This document shows positions 45,005 through 58,260 of a DNA stretch of 64,000 nt, piece after piece. This DNA comes from Pinus tabuliformis (lineage: Eukaryota > Streptophyta > Pinopsida > Pinales > Pinaceae). The number at the start of each line of letters is the position of its first letter. Position 1 is the first letter of the stretch. The position numbers were made by a program, and so were the translations under genes. A model generated the notes under the pieces. The model was given only the letters and a program-made list of their open reading frames with translations. It searched no databases and was not told where the DNA came from. The stretch spans positions 609,601,918 to 609,665,917 of the forward strand of contig CM062815.1 of assembly GCA_031772625.1 (NCBI GenBank), given 5' to 3'.

Positions 45005-46436
45005 TGATCCGAATTGGATCCTAAAAACTCTCGAAGTTTTCATGACTGTTTCAAATTATGCTAAAAGATTCAAGTCTTAGAAAAGATCGAAGCTATTAGA
45101 AGGAATCCTCATAACAATTGCAGCTGTTGCCAGAGTGGAGCAACAAGGACCCTCGGTCGAGCATGCATACCGTTGGCCCATGGTAAAGTGCAATGGCACA
45201 AAACTGGCAAAACCAGAGGCCAGATCAAGGAATAGAGGTGGATTCTGATATGCGCTAATCGTGTATCACAGGGCGCCCCCTTTAGCCAAGGAAAGCCCCG
45301 AAGCGCTCGGATCCGAAATCGCTATAAAATTCAGAAAAGTAACTGTTTCGGTTCCATAGTGTGGGATTCCCCAAAACCGGCAGGATATCGGAAGGCTTCG
45401 AGGCAGTAAGCAGTTTTGACTGAGTCCCGCCCAATGCCACACATCAAGCAACACGCGTCCGGCAGAAGAGAGAGAAAACTGCCCGCATCGGACGGGTAAA
45501 TGCCATGCGACTTGTCCGCCCGATATGAAGGGCGACCGTAGGATCTAGGGGATCTAGATCGACGACCGAGATACGCCCTAATGACTGACCGGATTTGACA
45601 GGTCAAAAAGAAAGATGACAGGGGATTTGAAGTTCGACGTGGATGATGAGTTGGTAAACGATTCATGTTCGCGAGCGATCTTGAAGCAAACACATTTAAT
45701 AGTCATTAGAGTATGATTCAGGGAATCTGACACCCAGTTCATTAGCAAACAGATGGCCACCTCCCTGCGAGGTGTTACCCAGTGATGATGACGCAGAGCA
45801 GAGGAATTCAAACGGACATAGGAAAGGAAACCAGAAGGCCGGGAAGAGGAAACGAGCAGTCAAATAACAGACTGCCTTTAAAGCGATGGATTGATAGAAG
45901 AAGAGGGGGGGGCAGCACACAGAGACGCAGAAAGCTAATAGCAAAGAACAGAGAGTAGAAGTCGAGCTGACCTGAAGGCAGCATCAAGCCAGATAGAGCC
46001 AGAGAGAGTCAGAGAGTCTGTGTACTCCATTGAAGGCTTGAGAGGTTCAAGCAGCTCCTCGACATAGGCCTGTCATACTACTGTGACCCTCAGAGGTCGA
46101 GTTTCAGTAAGGAGAGTCTGTGCACTCGAGTCCTACTAACTTCATTCTGTTTAGTGAGTCTTGAATTGAGCTCACTGTTGTAAAAGCTCTGCTTGAAAAC
46201 ATAATAGAGAGGCCACCACTGAAAGGTTGGACCAGGAGATGTAGCCCAGGAGCATTGGGTGAACTCCTTATTAAACTTGTTTTGTTTACATGTTTGACTA
46301 TTATGTTTTCTCTGATTGCCTCAGTGTTTATGTATTCTAGCAATCTTATCGATCTATTGCATAAGTAACATAGGCACATCCATGCACATGAGTCTATAAT
46401 ACCTTTCATTCTTTGTCCTGGATAAATTCCAGATCA
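45005..46436 (+). repeat. Element H 5' LTR
   Basis: TGATCCGAATTGG to CCAGATCA, aligned with 51115-52556. Minus-strand frames across it are preserved in both copies only because the LTRs are alike. Confidence 0.92.
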
Positions 46437-46455
46437 AGTGGTATGATAGCTTAGG
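46437..46455 (+). other. Element H primer binding site
   Basis: AGTGGTATGATAGCTTAGG follows the LTR. It has the same two-base AG spacer and TGGTAT start as in element B. Confidence 0.65.
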
Positions 46456-46497
46456 GTTATTAAGGTTAGACAAGCTTGTGCTAGATTTTGTTGTTGA

Positions 46498-47530
46498 ATG
46501 CTAACTAGATCAAAGCTTAAATTAGGAGAAGGAGAATTGGCTGAAATTAACCAGAAAATTGGAAGAGTCTATTCTAAGAGGAAAATGTCAGAAGAAAATC
46601 CCTTGGAATCAGACCCCCATTTCATGGATAGTTTTATAACCCTGAAATCCATGGTGGAGGACATGTATAAGGACTATAAGAAACATAGAGATGAAGATTC
46701 ATCAAGCTCCAAACAAGACAAAGGAATAGAAGAATATCTCCTCCATGACTACTCCAAAGGCAAAGGGAAAGAAGAAAAATTTCTCACGCCTCCTAATAGC
46801 CCTGAAAATAAAAAGAAGACATCTTTGATAAAATTAGATGTTAAATTTGATTTACCAATATATGATGGAGAGTTGAATGCAAAGAAGTTGGATAATTGGA
46901 TCAGACAGATTGATGTTTATTGCAGAGTGCAGAGCATTGACTCAAACAAGAGTATGATTCAGCTGGCCAGCCTACACTTTGGGGGCACTGCCTTGGTATG
47001 GTGGGAAGGCAAGACACGAGCTGACATGAAGAAACATGGTAAGATTCTTTCTGTCTGGAGTGAATTTGTTTCTGCAATTAAAAGGCAATTATATCCACTA
47101 GCCTACATGCAGAAAGCCATGATGAGTTGGCAAACTCTTCGACAACTAAAAGGGCAAAGTGTACAAGGTTACACCCAAGAATTTAGGAAAAGAGCTTTGA
47201 TTTTAGGAATTTCTTTAGACTCACCTGAGACTCTATTGAAGTACATAGGTTGTCTACATAACTACATGAGGCAAACTATCCTCATGTTTAATCCCACTAG
47301 CATAGATGAGGTATTCGTCCAGGCTATGCATCTAGAAGCTAGAGGTAAGAATGGGAACCCAGAAGTTGGGGGATCATCCCAACCCACTGCAAGCAAAAAT
47401 AAGGAGAAAAGAAAAAAAAATGGAAAGAGAGGAAGAAAAACACTGTACAGAAGAGAAAGTCCTCATGCACTTGCTGTAAGAAGGATGGGCATGATGATGA
47501 ACACTGCTAGATTCTGCATCCAGAGATGAA
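46498..47530 (+). pseudogene. Element H gag
   Basis: A Ty3-type capsid domain: KFDLPIYDGELNAKKLDNWI, ASLHFGGTALVWWEGK, FVSAIKRQLYPLAY, WQTLRQLKGQSVQGYTQEF, then a basic Lys/Arg-rich tail with a Cys/His knuckle region. Fossil. Confidence 0.85.
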
Positions 47531-48195
47531 ACGTAAGAAGTTCGAGGGCAAGAAGAAGAAGACTATTGTAGCTATTCAAAAGGATTTGGGGTCAGACTCA
47601 GGGGATGAAACAACAATCGTAGCCATAGGTATAAAAGGTAAAAATTATGAAGCATCTACTAGCAATTCTACACAATCTACTGATAATGAAGAAAATGAGA
47701 GAAAAAGATGTGAGCTTTTTCATATTCGAGCTATTTCCAATCATCAAAAGATTGATACTTTGTTTGATAGTGGCTCACAAGTAAATTTAATTTTTGAAGC
47801 AATTGTAAAGAAGTTGGGATTACTAACCACACCTCACAAGAAACCATATCCATTAGGTTGGCTATGTGACAAAGCAAAGCTACAAGTGACTAGACTAGAC
47901 AATGTAAACTTAGGTTTTCTTTTGGGTCAGCGTTTGTAGATGAGGTTGAGTTAGATATAATTCCTTTGGATATATGTGGAATTGTTTTAGGAAGTCCTTA
48001 CTTGTATGATAGAAAATCTATTTTCTATAGAGCTGAGAACAAGTATCCACTCATTAAAGATGGAATCAAATATATTGTAAGAGCTCATAAGCTCAAGAAT
48101 AATTATACTCTCATAAACTCAGGGCAGATGAAACGAATTGTAAATTCATGCAAACAATTTTTTACTGATGGTTGTAAAGGAAAGGAAACCTAATA
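47531..48195 (+). pseudogene. Element H protease region
   Basis: IDTLFDSGSQVNLIFEAIVK is the retropepsin active-site block (DSG). Downstream LDICGIVLGSPYLYDRK matches the C-terminal protease block. Fossil. Confidence 0.8.
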
Positions 48196-49160
48196 AAACC
48201 AATGTATTTGAGGGTTGTGATGCCAAACAACAAGCTGATTTAGAAAAAGTTGTTTTAGAATATGATGTATTGTTTCAAGAACCTAAAGGTCTGCCACCCA
48301 AAAAGGAAATAGTGCATGATATTAATTTGCAGCAAGATGCTCCATTGCCTAACATCGGAATGTATAGGTTGTCTGCTTTAGAGAATGCAGAAATCAAGAA
48401 GCAGGTTCAGGAGCTGCTCGAGAAGGGGTTCATCAGACCTAGCACATCACCATGTGGGTCTCCAATTGTTTTAGTGAAAATAAAAGATGGCTTGTGGAGA
48501 ATGTCCATTAATTACCGAGCACTGAATAAGATAACGATAAAAAATCATTATCCCCTTCCTCGCATAGATGATCTATTAGATCAGTTAAAAGAAGCTGTTT
48601 ATTTTTCCAAGTTAGACTTGCATAGTGGCTATCATCAGGTCAGAGTTGCAGAGCAAGATGCATGGAAGACTGCTTTCAAAACAAAGCAGGGATTGTATGA
48701 GTGGTTGGTTATGCCTTTTGGCTTAACTAATGCTCCTGCTACTTTCATGAGAGTAATGAATGATGTACTCAGACCTTTTCTTGATGATTTTGTTATTGTA
48801 TATCTGGATGACATTCTTATATTTAGCAAAACATGGGAAGAACATTTAAAGCATGTTAAGCAGGCACTAGATGTTTTGAAGAGAGAAAAACTTTATGTTA
48901 AACTCTCAAAATGTGAATTTGGAAAAACATCTTTGAATTATTTGGGACATATAGAAGGGGGTGGTGAATTGAAGATAGATCCCTCTAAGGTTGCAATCAT
49001 TGTAAATTGGCCTAAACCCAAATCTGCTACAGAGGTTAGAAGCTTCTTAGGAGCAGCACAATATTGGAGAAAGTTTATTTCTAACTTTTCCTTAATTGCA
49101 ACTCCCTTACATGCTTTAACAGGATTGAACAAGGTGTTTCAGTGGGGAGGCAAACAGTAG
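48196..49160 (+). pseudogene. Element H reverse transcriptase
   Basis: Clear gypsy RT blocks: EKGFIRPSTSPCGSPIVLVK, YRALNKITIKNHYPLPRIDD, LDLHSGYHQVRV, MPFGLTNAPATF and IVYLDDILIFS. Fossil. Confidence 0.92.
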
Positions 49161-49565
49161 AAATCCTTCGACACCTTGAAAGAAAAGATTAGTACAACAC
49201 CAGTACTAGCACTGCCTGATCTTCAAAGACCATTTGAGATTGAAATAGATGCCAGTGACTATGCCATGGGAGCAGTGTTGATGCAGCATGGTAAACCCAT
49301 ATGTTATCATTCTGAGACATTTAATTATGCAGTAGTTAACTATCCCACATATGATAAAGAATTGTATGCATTAGTACAGAGTGTGAAAAAGTGGAAACAT
49401 TACTTAATGGGCAAAGAGGCAGTTATACATACTAATCATCAACCACTTCAGTATCTTCACTCCCAAACTAAGTTGCAACAATCACGACACTATAGATGGA
49501 TGGGTTTTCTATAACAATTTCATTTAGTCATCAGATATAAAAAGGGCATACACAAAAATGTTGCA
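49161..49565 (+). pseudogene. Element H RNase H
   Basis: FEIEIDASDYAMGAVLMQHG, then YDKELYALVQSVKKWKHYL, then HTNHQPLQYL: the gypsy RNase H pattern. Fossil. Confidence 0.88.
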
Positions 49566-50860
49566 GATATGTTATCTAGACCAGTTATAAATGCATCTAC
49601 TATACTTAAGCATAATTCAGTATTGCATGAGCGCTACATTGAACAATATGCTCAAGATATAGATTTTAAAGATGTATATGAAACTTTAAGTCAAGGAAAA
49701 CGATTAGAAGAATTGGATTATCATATTAAGGACAAATTCTTGTATCATTGTGGGAAGCTATGCATTCCACAAACTGAAAGAGTAAAGATAATTTGAGAAG
49801 CACACACTTCTCTAATATCAGGTCACTTTGGTATAAGTAAAATGGTTGCACAGTTGCAAAGATTTTGTTATTGGTCGAAAATGAATGAGACAGTTTCTAG
49901 ATATGTAAGAGGGTGTACCATGTGTGCTAAAAGCAAGCCCAACAATAGAAAACTAGGCTTGTACACTCCACTACCAGTTCCTTCTCATCCTTGGGAAAGT
50001 GTTTCCATGGACTTTGTCGGAGGACTTCCTAAATCTAGGAAAGGTCATGACTATTTATATGTTGTTGTGGATAGGTTCAGCAAAATGTGTATTTTAATAC
50101 CTTGTAACAAACAGATTACAGCTGAACAAACTGAAAAGTTGTTCTTTCATCATGTAGTTGGATTACCCACTTCCATAATATATGATTGAGATACCCGATT
50201 TGTTGGGAAATTTTGGTCAAGTTTGTGGGAATTGATGGACACCAGACTAAAGAAAAGCATAACTTTTCATCCGCAAACAAATGGCCAAACATAATTGGTC
50301 AACAAGATAGTGATCCAGTTGCTCAGAGGCTATTGCAGCAAGCATCCCAAACTTTGGGATGAACATTTATGCTATGTGCAACATGCTTACAACCGAGCTA
50401 AACATTCTTGTACACAAAGATCTCCTTTTGAGACCTGTTTTGGTTTCACACCAAGGTCTCCCTTGGATTTTGTCTTTGGTAAAGACATAGCAGTTGATGG
50501 ACACGGTGATGTGGACAAAGCAACCAAGTTCATTGAAAAAATCCAAGAGATTCACCAGGTAGTACAGGAACAGCTAGAAAAGAGCCAAGCCAAGTACAAG
50601 GCAAGGCATGACAAGCATCAGATGGAGCATAGTTTCCAAGTTGGTGACCAAGTCTGGCTGTATATCAGCAAAGACATAATGCAAGGTGAAGGAAAGAAGC
50701 TAAAGCCAATAAGGTATGGACCTTTCAAGATACTTGAGAAAATTGGTGAGAATTCTTTTCGCCTTGATCTACCAGCTTACATGCATATCTACTCAGTTGT
50801 TAATGTAAACAGCTTGAGACTATTTGAACCTTCATTAATTGAGGATCCCGAAGAGTAGAG
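49566..50860 (+). pseudogene. Element H integrase
   Basis: Zinc-binding H2C2 region (HFGISKMV... CTMCAKSK), core blocks (VSMDFVGGLPKSRKGHDYLY, VVVDRFSKMCILIPC), then the C-terminal GPF-type block (YGPFKILEKIGENSFRLDLP). Fossil. Confidence 0.88.
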
Positions 50861-50914
50861 TCAATTGCCTTCTATTGATGATCTGTTACCTGAATATCTT
50901 AATGAGTTGCAGGA

Positions 50915-51045
50915 AGATACAGTTCTGGACAGGAAGGTAAGAACTACACGCAAAGGAAATGCTGAGTACCTCAAGATCAGACTCAAAGGTTCAAAGCCAA
51001 GTAGTGTGAAATGGATATATATTGAGCAAGCGAGGAAGCAATAAC
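50915..51045 (+). pseudogene. Chromodomain-like tail of element H
   Basis: After integrase, a stretch reading EYLKIRLKGSKPSSVKWIYI resembles the retrotransposon chromodomain pattern (EYLVKWKG..WE), which guides chromovirus integration. The match is short and partial. Confidence 0.5.
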
Positions 51046-51114
51046 CTCACTTGATTGATGCTTGAAAGAAAACCAACTTTTGGTGGTCCAAAAGCTTTTT
51101 TAGTGGAAAGACCG

Positions 51115-52556
51115 TGATACGAATTGGATCCTAAGAACTCTCAAAGTTTTCATAATTGTTTCAAATTATGCTAAAAGATTAAAGTCTTAGAAAAGATCGA
51201 AGCTATCAGAAGGAATCCTCATAAAAATTGCAATTGCGGCCAGAGTGGAGCAACGAGGACCCTTGGTCAAGCGCGCAGACCATTGGCCCATGGTAAAGCT
51301 CAATGGCACAAAACTAGCAAAACCGGAGGCCAGATCAAGGAACAGAGGTGGATTCTGATACGCAATTAGCGTTAAGCGGTAATCACATATCACAGGGCGT
51401 TCCCCTCAGTGAAGGAAAGCCCCGAAGCACTCGGATCCGAAATCATTATAAAATTCGGAAAAGTAACTGTTTCGGTTCTGTAGCTCAGGGTTCCCCAAAA
51501 TTGGCAGGATATTGGAAGGCTTCGAGGCGGTAAGTGGTTTTGAATGAGTCCTGCCCGATGCCACACATCGAGCAACACACGTCTGGTGGAAGAGAGAGAA
51601 AATCGCCCACATCGGACGAGTAAACGCCATGCGACTTGTCCGCCCGATATGAAGGACAACTGTAGGATCTTGGGGATCCAGATCGACGGCCGAGATATGC
51701 CCTAATGACTGACCGGATTTGATAGGTCAAAAAGCAAGATGATAGTGGATTTGAAGTCCGATGTGGATGATGAGTTGGCAAACGATTCGTGTTTGTGGGT
51801 GATCTTGAAGCAAACAGATTTAACAGCCATTCGAGTATGATTCAGGGAATCTTACACCCAGTTCATTAGTGAACAGGTGGCCACTTCCCTGCGAGGCGTT
51901 ACCCAGTGATGATGAAGCAGAGCAGAGGAATTCAAACGGATAGAGGAAAGGAAACCAAAAGGCTGGGAAGTGGAAACGAGCAGTCAAAGAACAGACTGGC
52001 TTTAAAGCCATGAACTGACATAATCGAGGGGGGGGCAACACACAAAGACGCAGAAAGCTAATAGCAGAGAACAAAGAGTAGAAGCCGAGCTGACCTGAAG
52101 GTAGCATCGATCCAAACAGAGCCAGAGAGATTCAGAGAGTCTGTGTACTCCATTGAAGGCTTGAGAGGTTCAAGCAGCTCCTCGACATAGGCCTGTCATA
52201 CTACTGTGACCCTCAGAGGTCGAGTTTCAGTAAGGAGAGTGTGTGCACTCCAGTTCTATTGACTTCATTCTGTTTAGTGAGTCTCGAATCAAGCTCACTG
52301 TTGTAAAATCTCTGCTTGAAAACATAATAGAGAGGCCACCACTGAAAGGCTGGACCAGGAGATGTAGCCCAGGAGCATTGGGTGAACTCATTAAACTTGT
52401 TTTGTTTACATGTTTGACTGTTATGTTTTCTCTAATTGCCTCAGTGCCTATGTATTCTAGCAATCTTATCGATCTGTTGCATAAGTAACATAGACACATC
52501 CATGCACATGAGTCTGTAATACCTTTCATTCTTTGTCCTAGATAAATTCTAGATCA
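51115..52556 (+). repeat. Element H 3' LTR
   Basis: TGATACGAATTGG to CTAGATCA, preceded by GGTCCAAAAGCT and GTGGAAAGACC and followed by TTAAC. Confidence 0.92.
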
Positions 52557-52561
52557 TTAAC

Positions 52562-53916
52562 CATGTCTCTTTGTTTGTGATTAACTTTAATGATCTCAAG
52601 ATTAGGTACTTTAGGTTGCACAACAACATTTTTACTGGCATAAGCTGCTAGTTTTAATTGTTTCACCGTGAAAAGAGATTTATCTGCTTTTATCTGGTGA
52701 GAATGTACAATATATTCAATTCCTTTCTTGAACAAGTGATATTGATTATGTTCCCTGGAAAATATCGCTTTCCGATCATATAAATGCGCGCTATCTAAGA
52801 CCATCCCACATGTATCTAGTTTTACCACATCACACATCACCTTATCCTTAAATTGAGAAGTTATTGCAAATGGTAACATACATTTCTTAGTCACTCGTAA
52901 TTTTTGGTTTCTTCTCATCCAAATTAAAGTATAAGGTTTATGATGCTTTATGATTTTCAACCCCAATTGCTTAACCACTTTTTCTAAGATTATGTTTTCT
53001 TGAGATCCACTATCTAACAATGTGTCGATATTTTTATGTTTCATATCAACGCTTATATGAAATAATCTATGTCTAGAATTGTTAGATTCATTACCTTCAT
53101 CAGATTTACTCATCATAATCAATGATGCGATCTGTGTCTCGTCACCTAAATTTGACCCTAAGTCCATCGGTTTTGCTGATGTCACAACCTTTCGCTTCAC
53201 TTTTCTAATCCACTTCGATTTCATTTCTGGATGCAATTGCCAACATTGATCCTCATCATGGCCCTCTTTCTTGCAATGTTTACAAGATATATTTTCAACC
53301 TTCATCTTAGTATAGTTTTCTTTCTTCGCTTTTCCTTTTACCTTACTCTCCTTTCTAGTTGTCAATTCTCATGATACCCCAACTCCTAATTTACTTGCTT
53401 CAATGTAAGCTTCTTGTACTACCACTTCATCCAGGTTAGTAGGACTGAACATAAATACAGTATGCGAACATACTTAGGTAATCCTCCTATGTATTTCATT
53501 AGAGTTTCTTGAGTATACAAAGGAATATCTATCATCAACTCCTCCTTACAAAACTCTTCTGAATATTCTTACAATCAATGACCTTTCCTAAATTTTAGTC
53601 CTTGCCATTCTATTAAAGATTTTTCCTTATATCCTAATGGATAGAATTTCTTTCTAAGTGTAGTAATAAAATCAAACCATGAAGGAAAAATATTACTGAC
53701 GTGCTGCGTAGCTTTCCATAACTTACTCTACCACCAGATCAATGTTGTGCCTGCTAAACGAAGTGATGCTAGTCTTATTTTGACTTCATCTTTAGTGATC
53801 CATTACACGCTACAGTAAACCTCCATTTTCCTGACCTAGTTGTCAGCCTTCTCAACATCAACTTCTCCATTGTACATGGGTAACTCGAACTTAACATCAA
53901 GCTTCAACAACGGTTT
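52562..53916 (-). mobile_element. Element I: antisense Ty3/gypsy gag-protease fragment
   Basis: On the minus strand, gag capsid sequence next to 53916 (KPLLKLDVKFELPMYNGEVD and onward) is followed toward lower coordinates by a CCHC knuckle (CKHCKKEGHDEDQC) and a retropepsin block (DTLLDSGSQENIILE). Element H entered its 3' side and the LTR of F cuts its 5' side, so both ends are missing here. Related to H but not the same family. Several breaks in gag; knuckle-protease part still open. Confidence 0.85.
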
Positions 53917-54538
53917 TGATCCAGGTGGATATTGGTGACCACCCACCAATTCCACTTGGACCCCCACCACTGTTTCTTTCAAAAATTCAGTTTCCTTAAT
54001 TGTAGCAAAGTTTACTATTTTTAGCAATTTTTCAGGTCCTGAACTTTTGGAGCAGTTTTGAGGCCCTAAACGACGTTTTTTGGGAAAAATGGAGCAACAT
54101 GGCTCCATGGTCTAATGATTCTTCCTCAAAAGTTGTAGTCCTCCAATATATCTTTCTAACGAGGTATTTTGCATATCAAACAGAGATCGTATGCCAAAGT
54201 TACAACCTTGAGAAGTTGATGTACCAATTTACCCAATTGGGGCCCATAGTTTGGCGCTTCATCTCCTAGGGTTAGGTTTTTGGATGTTTAGGGTTTGCCA
54301 TTGTTCCTCAATAATAGATATGCCTTCGAGCCTCATTGTAAGACAATTCAGAGGCATGTAGCTACCAAATCTCTCCTCAGAGATAATCTACCATCGCCCA
54401 AGCTAGTTTATTTCAATTTCTATTTGTAAGCATATTTCAGTATTTTACATTAATGAAATGAAGTATTATTTCTATTGCATCTCTGTATTTATGGTTATAT
54501 CTATAATTTTTTGTGTTCCGCTTTAAATCCGGATCAGT
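53917..54538 (+). repeat. Element F 5' LTR
   Basis: TGATCCAGGTGG to AATCCGGATCA, matching element E at 32017-32631 at roughly 80-85% by eye. Confidence 0.85.
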
Positions 54539-54556
54539 GGTATTAGAGCGGTTTGC
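54539..54556 (+). other. Element F primer binding site
   Basis: GTGGTATTAGAGCGGTTTG directly after the LTR, close to the TGGTATCAGAGC initiator-tRNA-Met site. Confidence 0.75.
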
Positions 54557-54589
54557 TCTTTCTGTGTTGTTTCTTTGCATTTCCCCAAC

Positions 54590-54847
54590 AAGGTCCGGAT
54601 ATAAGGAGTTAGGGCTTGAACTGGTCGAACCTTTGCAAGACCAGCCTCGCAAACCCTGACAGCCTCCCATGGTGGATGAAAAGAAATATGAGGGGGCATG
54701 AGATCCTATCAAAATCTTTCTCGAAGAGGCCCTCAAGAAACAAAGGAACATGATGATTGACAACTTTGCCCAGATCCTTCAGTGGCTTGCTAGGGGCAAC
54801 ACATCTACTTCCAACAACTACTCTAGAAATGCCACACCCTTTAAGGG
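54590..54847 (+). pseudogene. Element F gag, first part
   Basis: Short gag N-terminal region between primer site and element G. It has few informative motifs and is assigned by position and by the continuation after element G. Confidence 0.5.
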
Positions 54848-54852
54848 AGGAG

Positions 54853-56000
54853 TGTAGAAATTTTGAATAATAAACACATATTCAATGGAGATTATCCTGA
54901 TCATGTACTATTGCGGAATACATACACAATACATAAGCTCCTCTATGTTGATCATCAATTTAGCAGCATCAATAACAATAAAACATCAATAGCATGCACA
55001 CATTAACACAGTATGTAACCCGGGGAAAGCTTACAGCTGAAAACCCCACACTATATGTATATTAATGATTGAGAACATGTAACATTACATAGTCAATACT
55101 TCTCACAAGTATCCAACACTATCACCACCTGTTACACACAAACTAGCTCAGGCTCAAACAAATCACAAGTTCAAATCTTGTCCACTGCTTTGCTTGCCTC
55201 TATTGCATAAACCTGCTGAGAATCACTCACACTGGAAATCATGTGAGCACAGGCTATTCTACTGGGCAAATCAACGCAATACTCATTGGCATACTCAATA
55301 CATTGCTTGTGCAAATCCTCATGCACAACTATAGTCACAACTGATAGCAATCTCATCCTCTAACACCTGTCCTTGTTGAACTGTACATGCACTGACATGC
55401 AACTAAGTTAACTGATGTATTCTTTAGTTGCTTTATGAGTTAATAATTAGTTTAACAACTCATCATTAGTCTATTTGCAGTTAGACTAATTACAACTAGT
55501 TTAACCAAGTCAAACTGAACACAACTCCATCAACTCCACAATCAACTCCACCAAACTCAACTGCTTGAGTTCTAACTCAAGTCATGCATGCAACAACTCA
55601 ACTGACCCACAAAGAAAGCGTATTTCCTTCTAACAGCTGCATGTGCCACATCTGTAGCTCAAACTGAAGTGCTCCAAGAGGATAAGATAAAGTTTATAGT
55701 CCAAATATTATTATGAGACAATAATATTTGACTTTTCTATTTTTGACTAGCAGTCTAAAAATAGACTCTGATCACTCCTGTTGTGATCCAAAAATAGAAG
55801 TCCATATATTTTTCCCAACATGACCAATCATCCATAAACAACAAACTGCAACTCATAGACCGTGATCCATATGTCTAAAAGGATAGACTTTGCGCCAAAA
55901 CTTGCCTGCGGGACCACTTAGTGAAGGCGACTCCTTTCCACTAAGCTCCATTATCTTGTTGCATTCTCAACAAGCATTTCTTGTTGCACACTTTTCAACA
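54853..56000 (-). repeat. Element G LTR 1 (3'-most in element orientation)
   Basis: Reads TGTAGAAATTTTG...CTTTTCAACA on the plus strand; on the minus strand TGTTGAAAAG...TTTCTACA. Contains one copy of the conserved 61-residue frame (55171-55356). Confidence 0.9.
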
Positions 56001-56689
56001 TTCCCTCTCAACAAGAAAGGCTTCCTCTCAAACCCAATCCTGTAACTCTGGAATGTTCTGCATGCAACACATCTGCCCGGTCCACTTTGCTCCAACACCA
56101 CTTGGAACAAAAACACTCCTAATTGACCACTCTGTTGGGCTAGGAACATACTCTGATGCTGAAGCTCTACCTGCTGCTGACAAGTGCTCCCTCTCTGACA
56201 TCTGTGCTACTGCAACATCTCCATGCATCTCGCACCATTTCACACCTCTCTGTGCCACCTAGCACTGTGCAAAACACTTGTTCCTCTCACATTGTTGCAG
56301 CCTGCATGCTATGCGTTGTCCTGGGATTCCCTACACTGTCGCTCTCTCTGCCGCTCCATCTACATCGTCTCTACCCAATCAGTCAGTTCCTGCTACTCCA
56401 CGTTGGGGCTCCCGTAGCAAGGTCTCATCCAAGAGGTTGGGTACCTCAAGGATCCTGCCCCTCCTCCTTGGGATGATCAATCCACATCACCCCACCTCCT
56501 ACGTGGAGGTATGGCTGCATGCGATCCCTCAACCCACCTGGCTTGAAGTTTCCCCCTACTGGAGGTCTCCGCATGAGTAGATGTCTCTACTCAATCTCCT
56601 CTCAGCTTCCCTTGTTGTGGCTGCTCCACAACCTCCTGAAGTTGCTGCACCAATCGTGGCTCCTCTACAATCGTCTGAGACTTCTTCTG

Positions 56690-57235
56690 GCTCTGCATGT
56701 TAATAGGTAATATACGCTCCCTCTCAACCACCAAGTCTCCATCAGTTGCCTTGCTGCTCAAGGCTTTGCATGCATCTTGAACTTCAAGAACATATAGGTT
56801 CTTGACCCGTGAACCAATCTGCTTCACCTGTCTAGTGATGATGTGTCTAAGGAAAACCTTTCCCTTACTGAAGACTACATCATAGCCTCTGTCTTCCAGC
56901 ATTTCGATCGACACCAAGTTTCTCTTCAGTCCTGGTACATACTTGACATCGGTCAAGGTAAGGCGAGCTCCATGCTCCCTCTGAAAAATAACCGTGCCTA
57001 CACCTGAGACACTACACTTCTCATCATTACCCATCCCTATGAGTATCTGGAGAACTTTCTCCTCCAAAGTACTGAACAAAATTTTGTCACCGGTCATGTG
57101 GAAAGAAGCTCCACTGTCAAGAAACCAACCACTTCCCACCATGGATGAAACCATGCATGCGAAGAGTATGAATTCCAACTCAAACTGTGAAGCAAGTGAG
57201 GCTACCTCACCTTCAGATCCTTCCCTGGATCCCTT
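56690..57235 (-). pseudogene. Element G protease region, left unit
   Basis: GSGWFLDSGASFHMTGDK is the copia protease active-site block. VKYVPGLKRNLVSIEMLEDR and GKVFLR follow as in gag-pre-integrase. The frame then passes to a Gln/Glu-rich tail instead of integrase. Fossil. Confidence 0.8.
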
Positions 57236-57239
57236 CTTG

Positions 57240-58010
57240 GACTTCTTATTTGGGCAATTAATAGCATAATGGCCTAACTCATGACAACAAAAGCATCACA
57301 ACTTTGACTTGTCAACCTTCTTCCCATCATTGGAAGAACTAGATTCGGAAAGAGAAACCTTCCCCTTCCCCTTCTTCGCCTTACTCGCTAAGGCACAATT
57401 CTCCTCATCATGCATAGATGAAGAACTGTCTCTGGTGCACCGTCTAATCTCCTCTTGCACAAGATCCGACCAAAGTCTCTCCCATCCTGGAAATTTCTCC
57501 CTTCCATTCACTGAGTCCTGGTAGCTATGCCAACTCTTAGGAAGGCCAAGGAGTGCTAGACTCATCATATCCTCATCCTCAACAGTTACCCCCACACTTC
57601 CCAGCTCATCCCGGCATTGGGTGAACTTCATGAGATACTGGGGCATACTGTCTCCATTCTCACACCTAATGTTTCTGAGTTTGTCCTTGAGCGCTAGCTT
57701 CCTCTGATAGCTCTTGCTTTGGAATAGATCTGTCAACGCTTTCCACATCAAGTATGGAGAAGCTTTACCATGCAGGCTGGACACAATGTGATCCTTCACA
57801 CCCTCCAACAGAATCCTTCGACACTTTGCTGTCTTCTTTTGCTAATCCCTGACTTGAGCAGCATCAGTAGGTTTTGGGACATCCGCATCTATGAACTCCT
57901 TCAACCCATTATCATCTAACACCGCCTCCATCCTGTCCTTCCATGAAATATAGTTTGAGCTACCCTCGAGCATACTCCAATCGCAATCCGTTGAAAGGCA
58001 TTGCAATGTT
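57240..58010 (-). pseudogene. Element G gag, left unit
   Basis: UBN2-type gag: LEGVKDHIVSSLHGKASPYL, LFQSKSYQRKLALKDKLRNI, LALLGLPKSWHSYQDSV, then a Ser/Lys-rich tail and a knuckle. Fossil. Confidence 0.8.
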
Positions 58011-58260
58011 GACACTAATAAAACACTGCTGCAAATTCGAATTCCACCAGCTCCAAACTCAACCGCCTCTGATCTAGTATTCGTGAGAACAAGGTACTTC
58101 TCATACAGAGATTGACTATATGGGATTTTACAGGATATCTCACCTTCCAAAGGAAGGATGAATCCAGAGGCTACCTGGCCCGATTACAGACTCTGCCTGA
58201 AGAAATAAGATGTAAACACTTTCTGAATAGTAGATCTGATGATCAACAACTCTGATACCA

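Larger units (their letters stand above)
45005..52556 (+). mobile_element. Element H: full-length Ty3/gypsy (chromovirus-like) retrotransposon
   Basis: LTRs of about 1.43 kb (TGATCC...AGATCA and TGATAC...AGATCA), about 93% identical by eye, flank a complete set of parts in gypsy order: gag, zinc knuckle, protease, RT, RNase H, integrase and a chromodomain-like tail. A perfect TTAAC target duplication bounds it. It lies inside the antisense element I. Of the elements in this window it is among the younger and is the only one with all enzymatic parts, but the coding region has roughly half a dozen breaks, so it is not functional. Confidence 0.92.
56001..58260 (-). mobile_element. Element G internal region, left unit
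   Basis: Minus strand: primer-site-like TGGTATCAGAG at about 58250-58260, gag about 58010-57240, protease/gag-pre-integrase about 57235-56690, then a Gln/Glu-rich linker and non-coding sequence to the LTR. It is collinear with the right unit and has several more breaks. Confidence 0.85.

Noticed and set aside
45331-46409. Minus-strand frames of about 80-120 residues in the H LTR, with partners at about 51400-52530
   Set aside because: They recur only because the two LTRs are alike, are antisense to the element and resemble no protein family.
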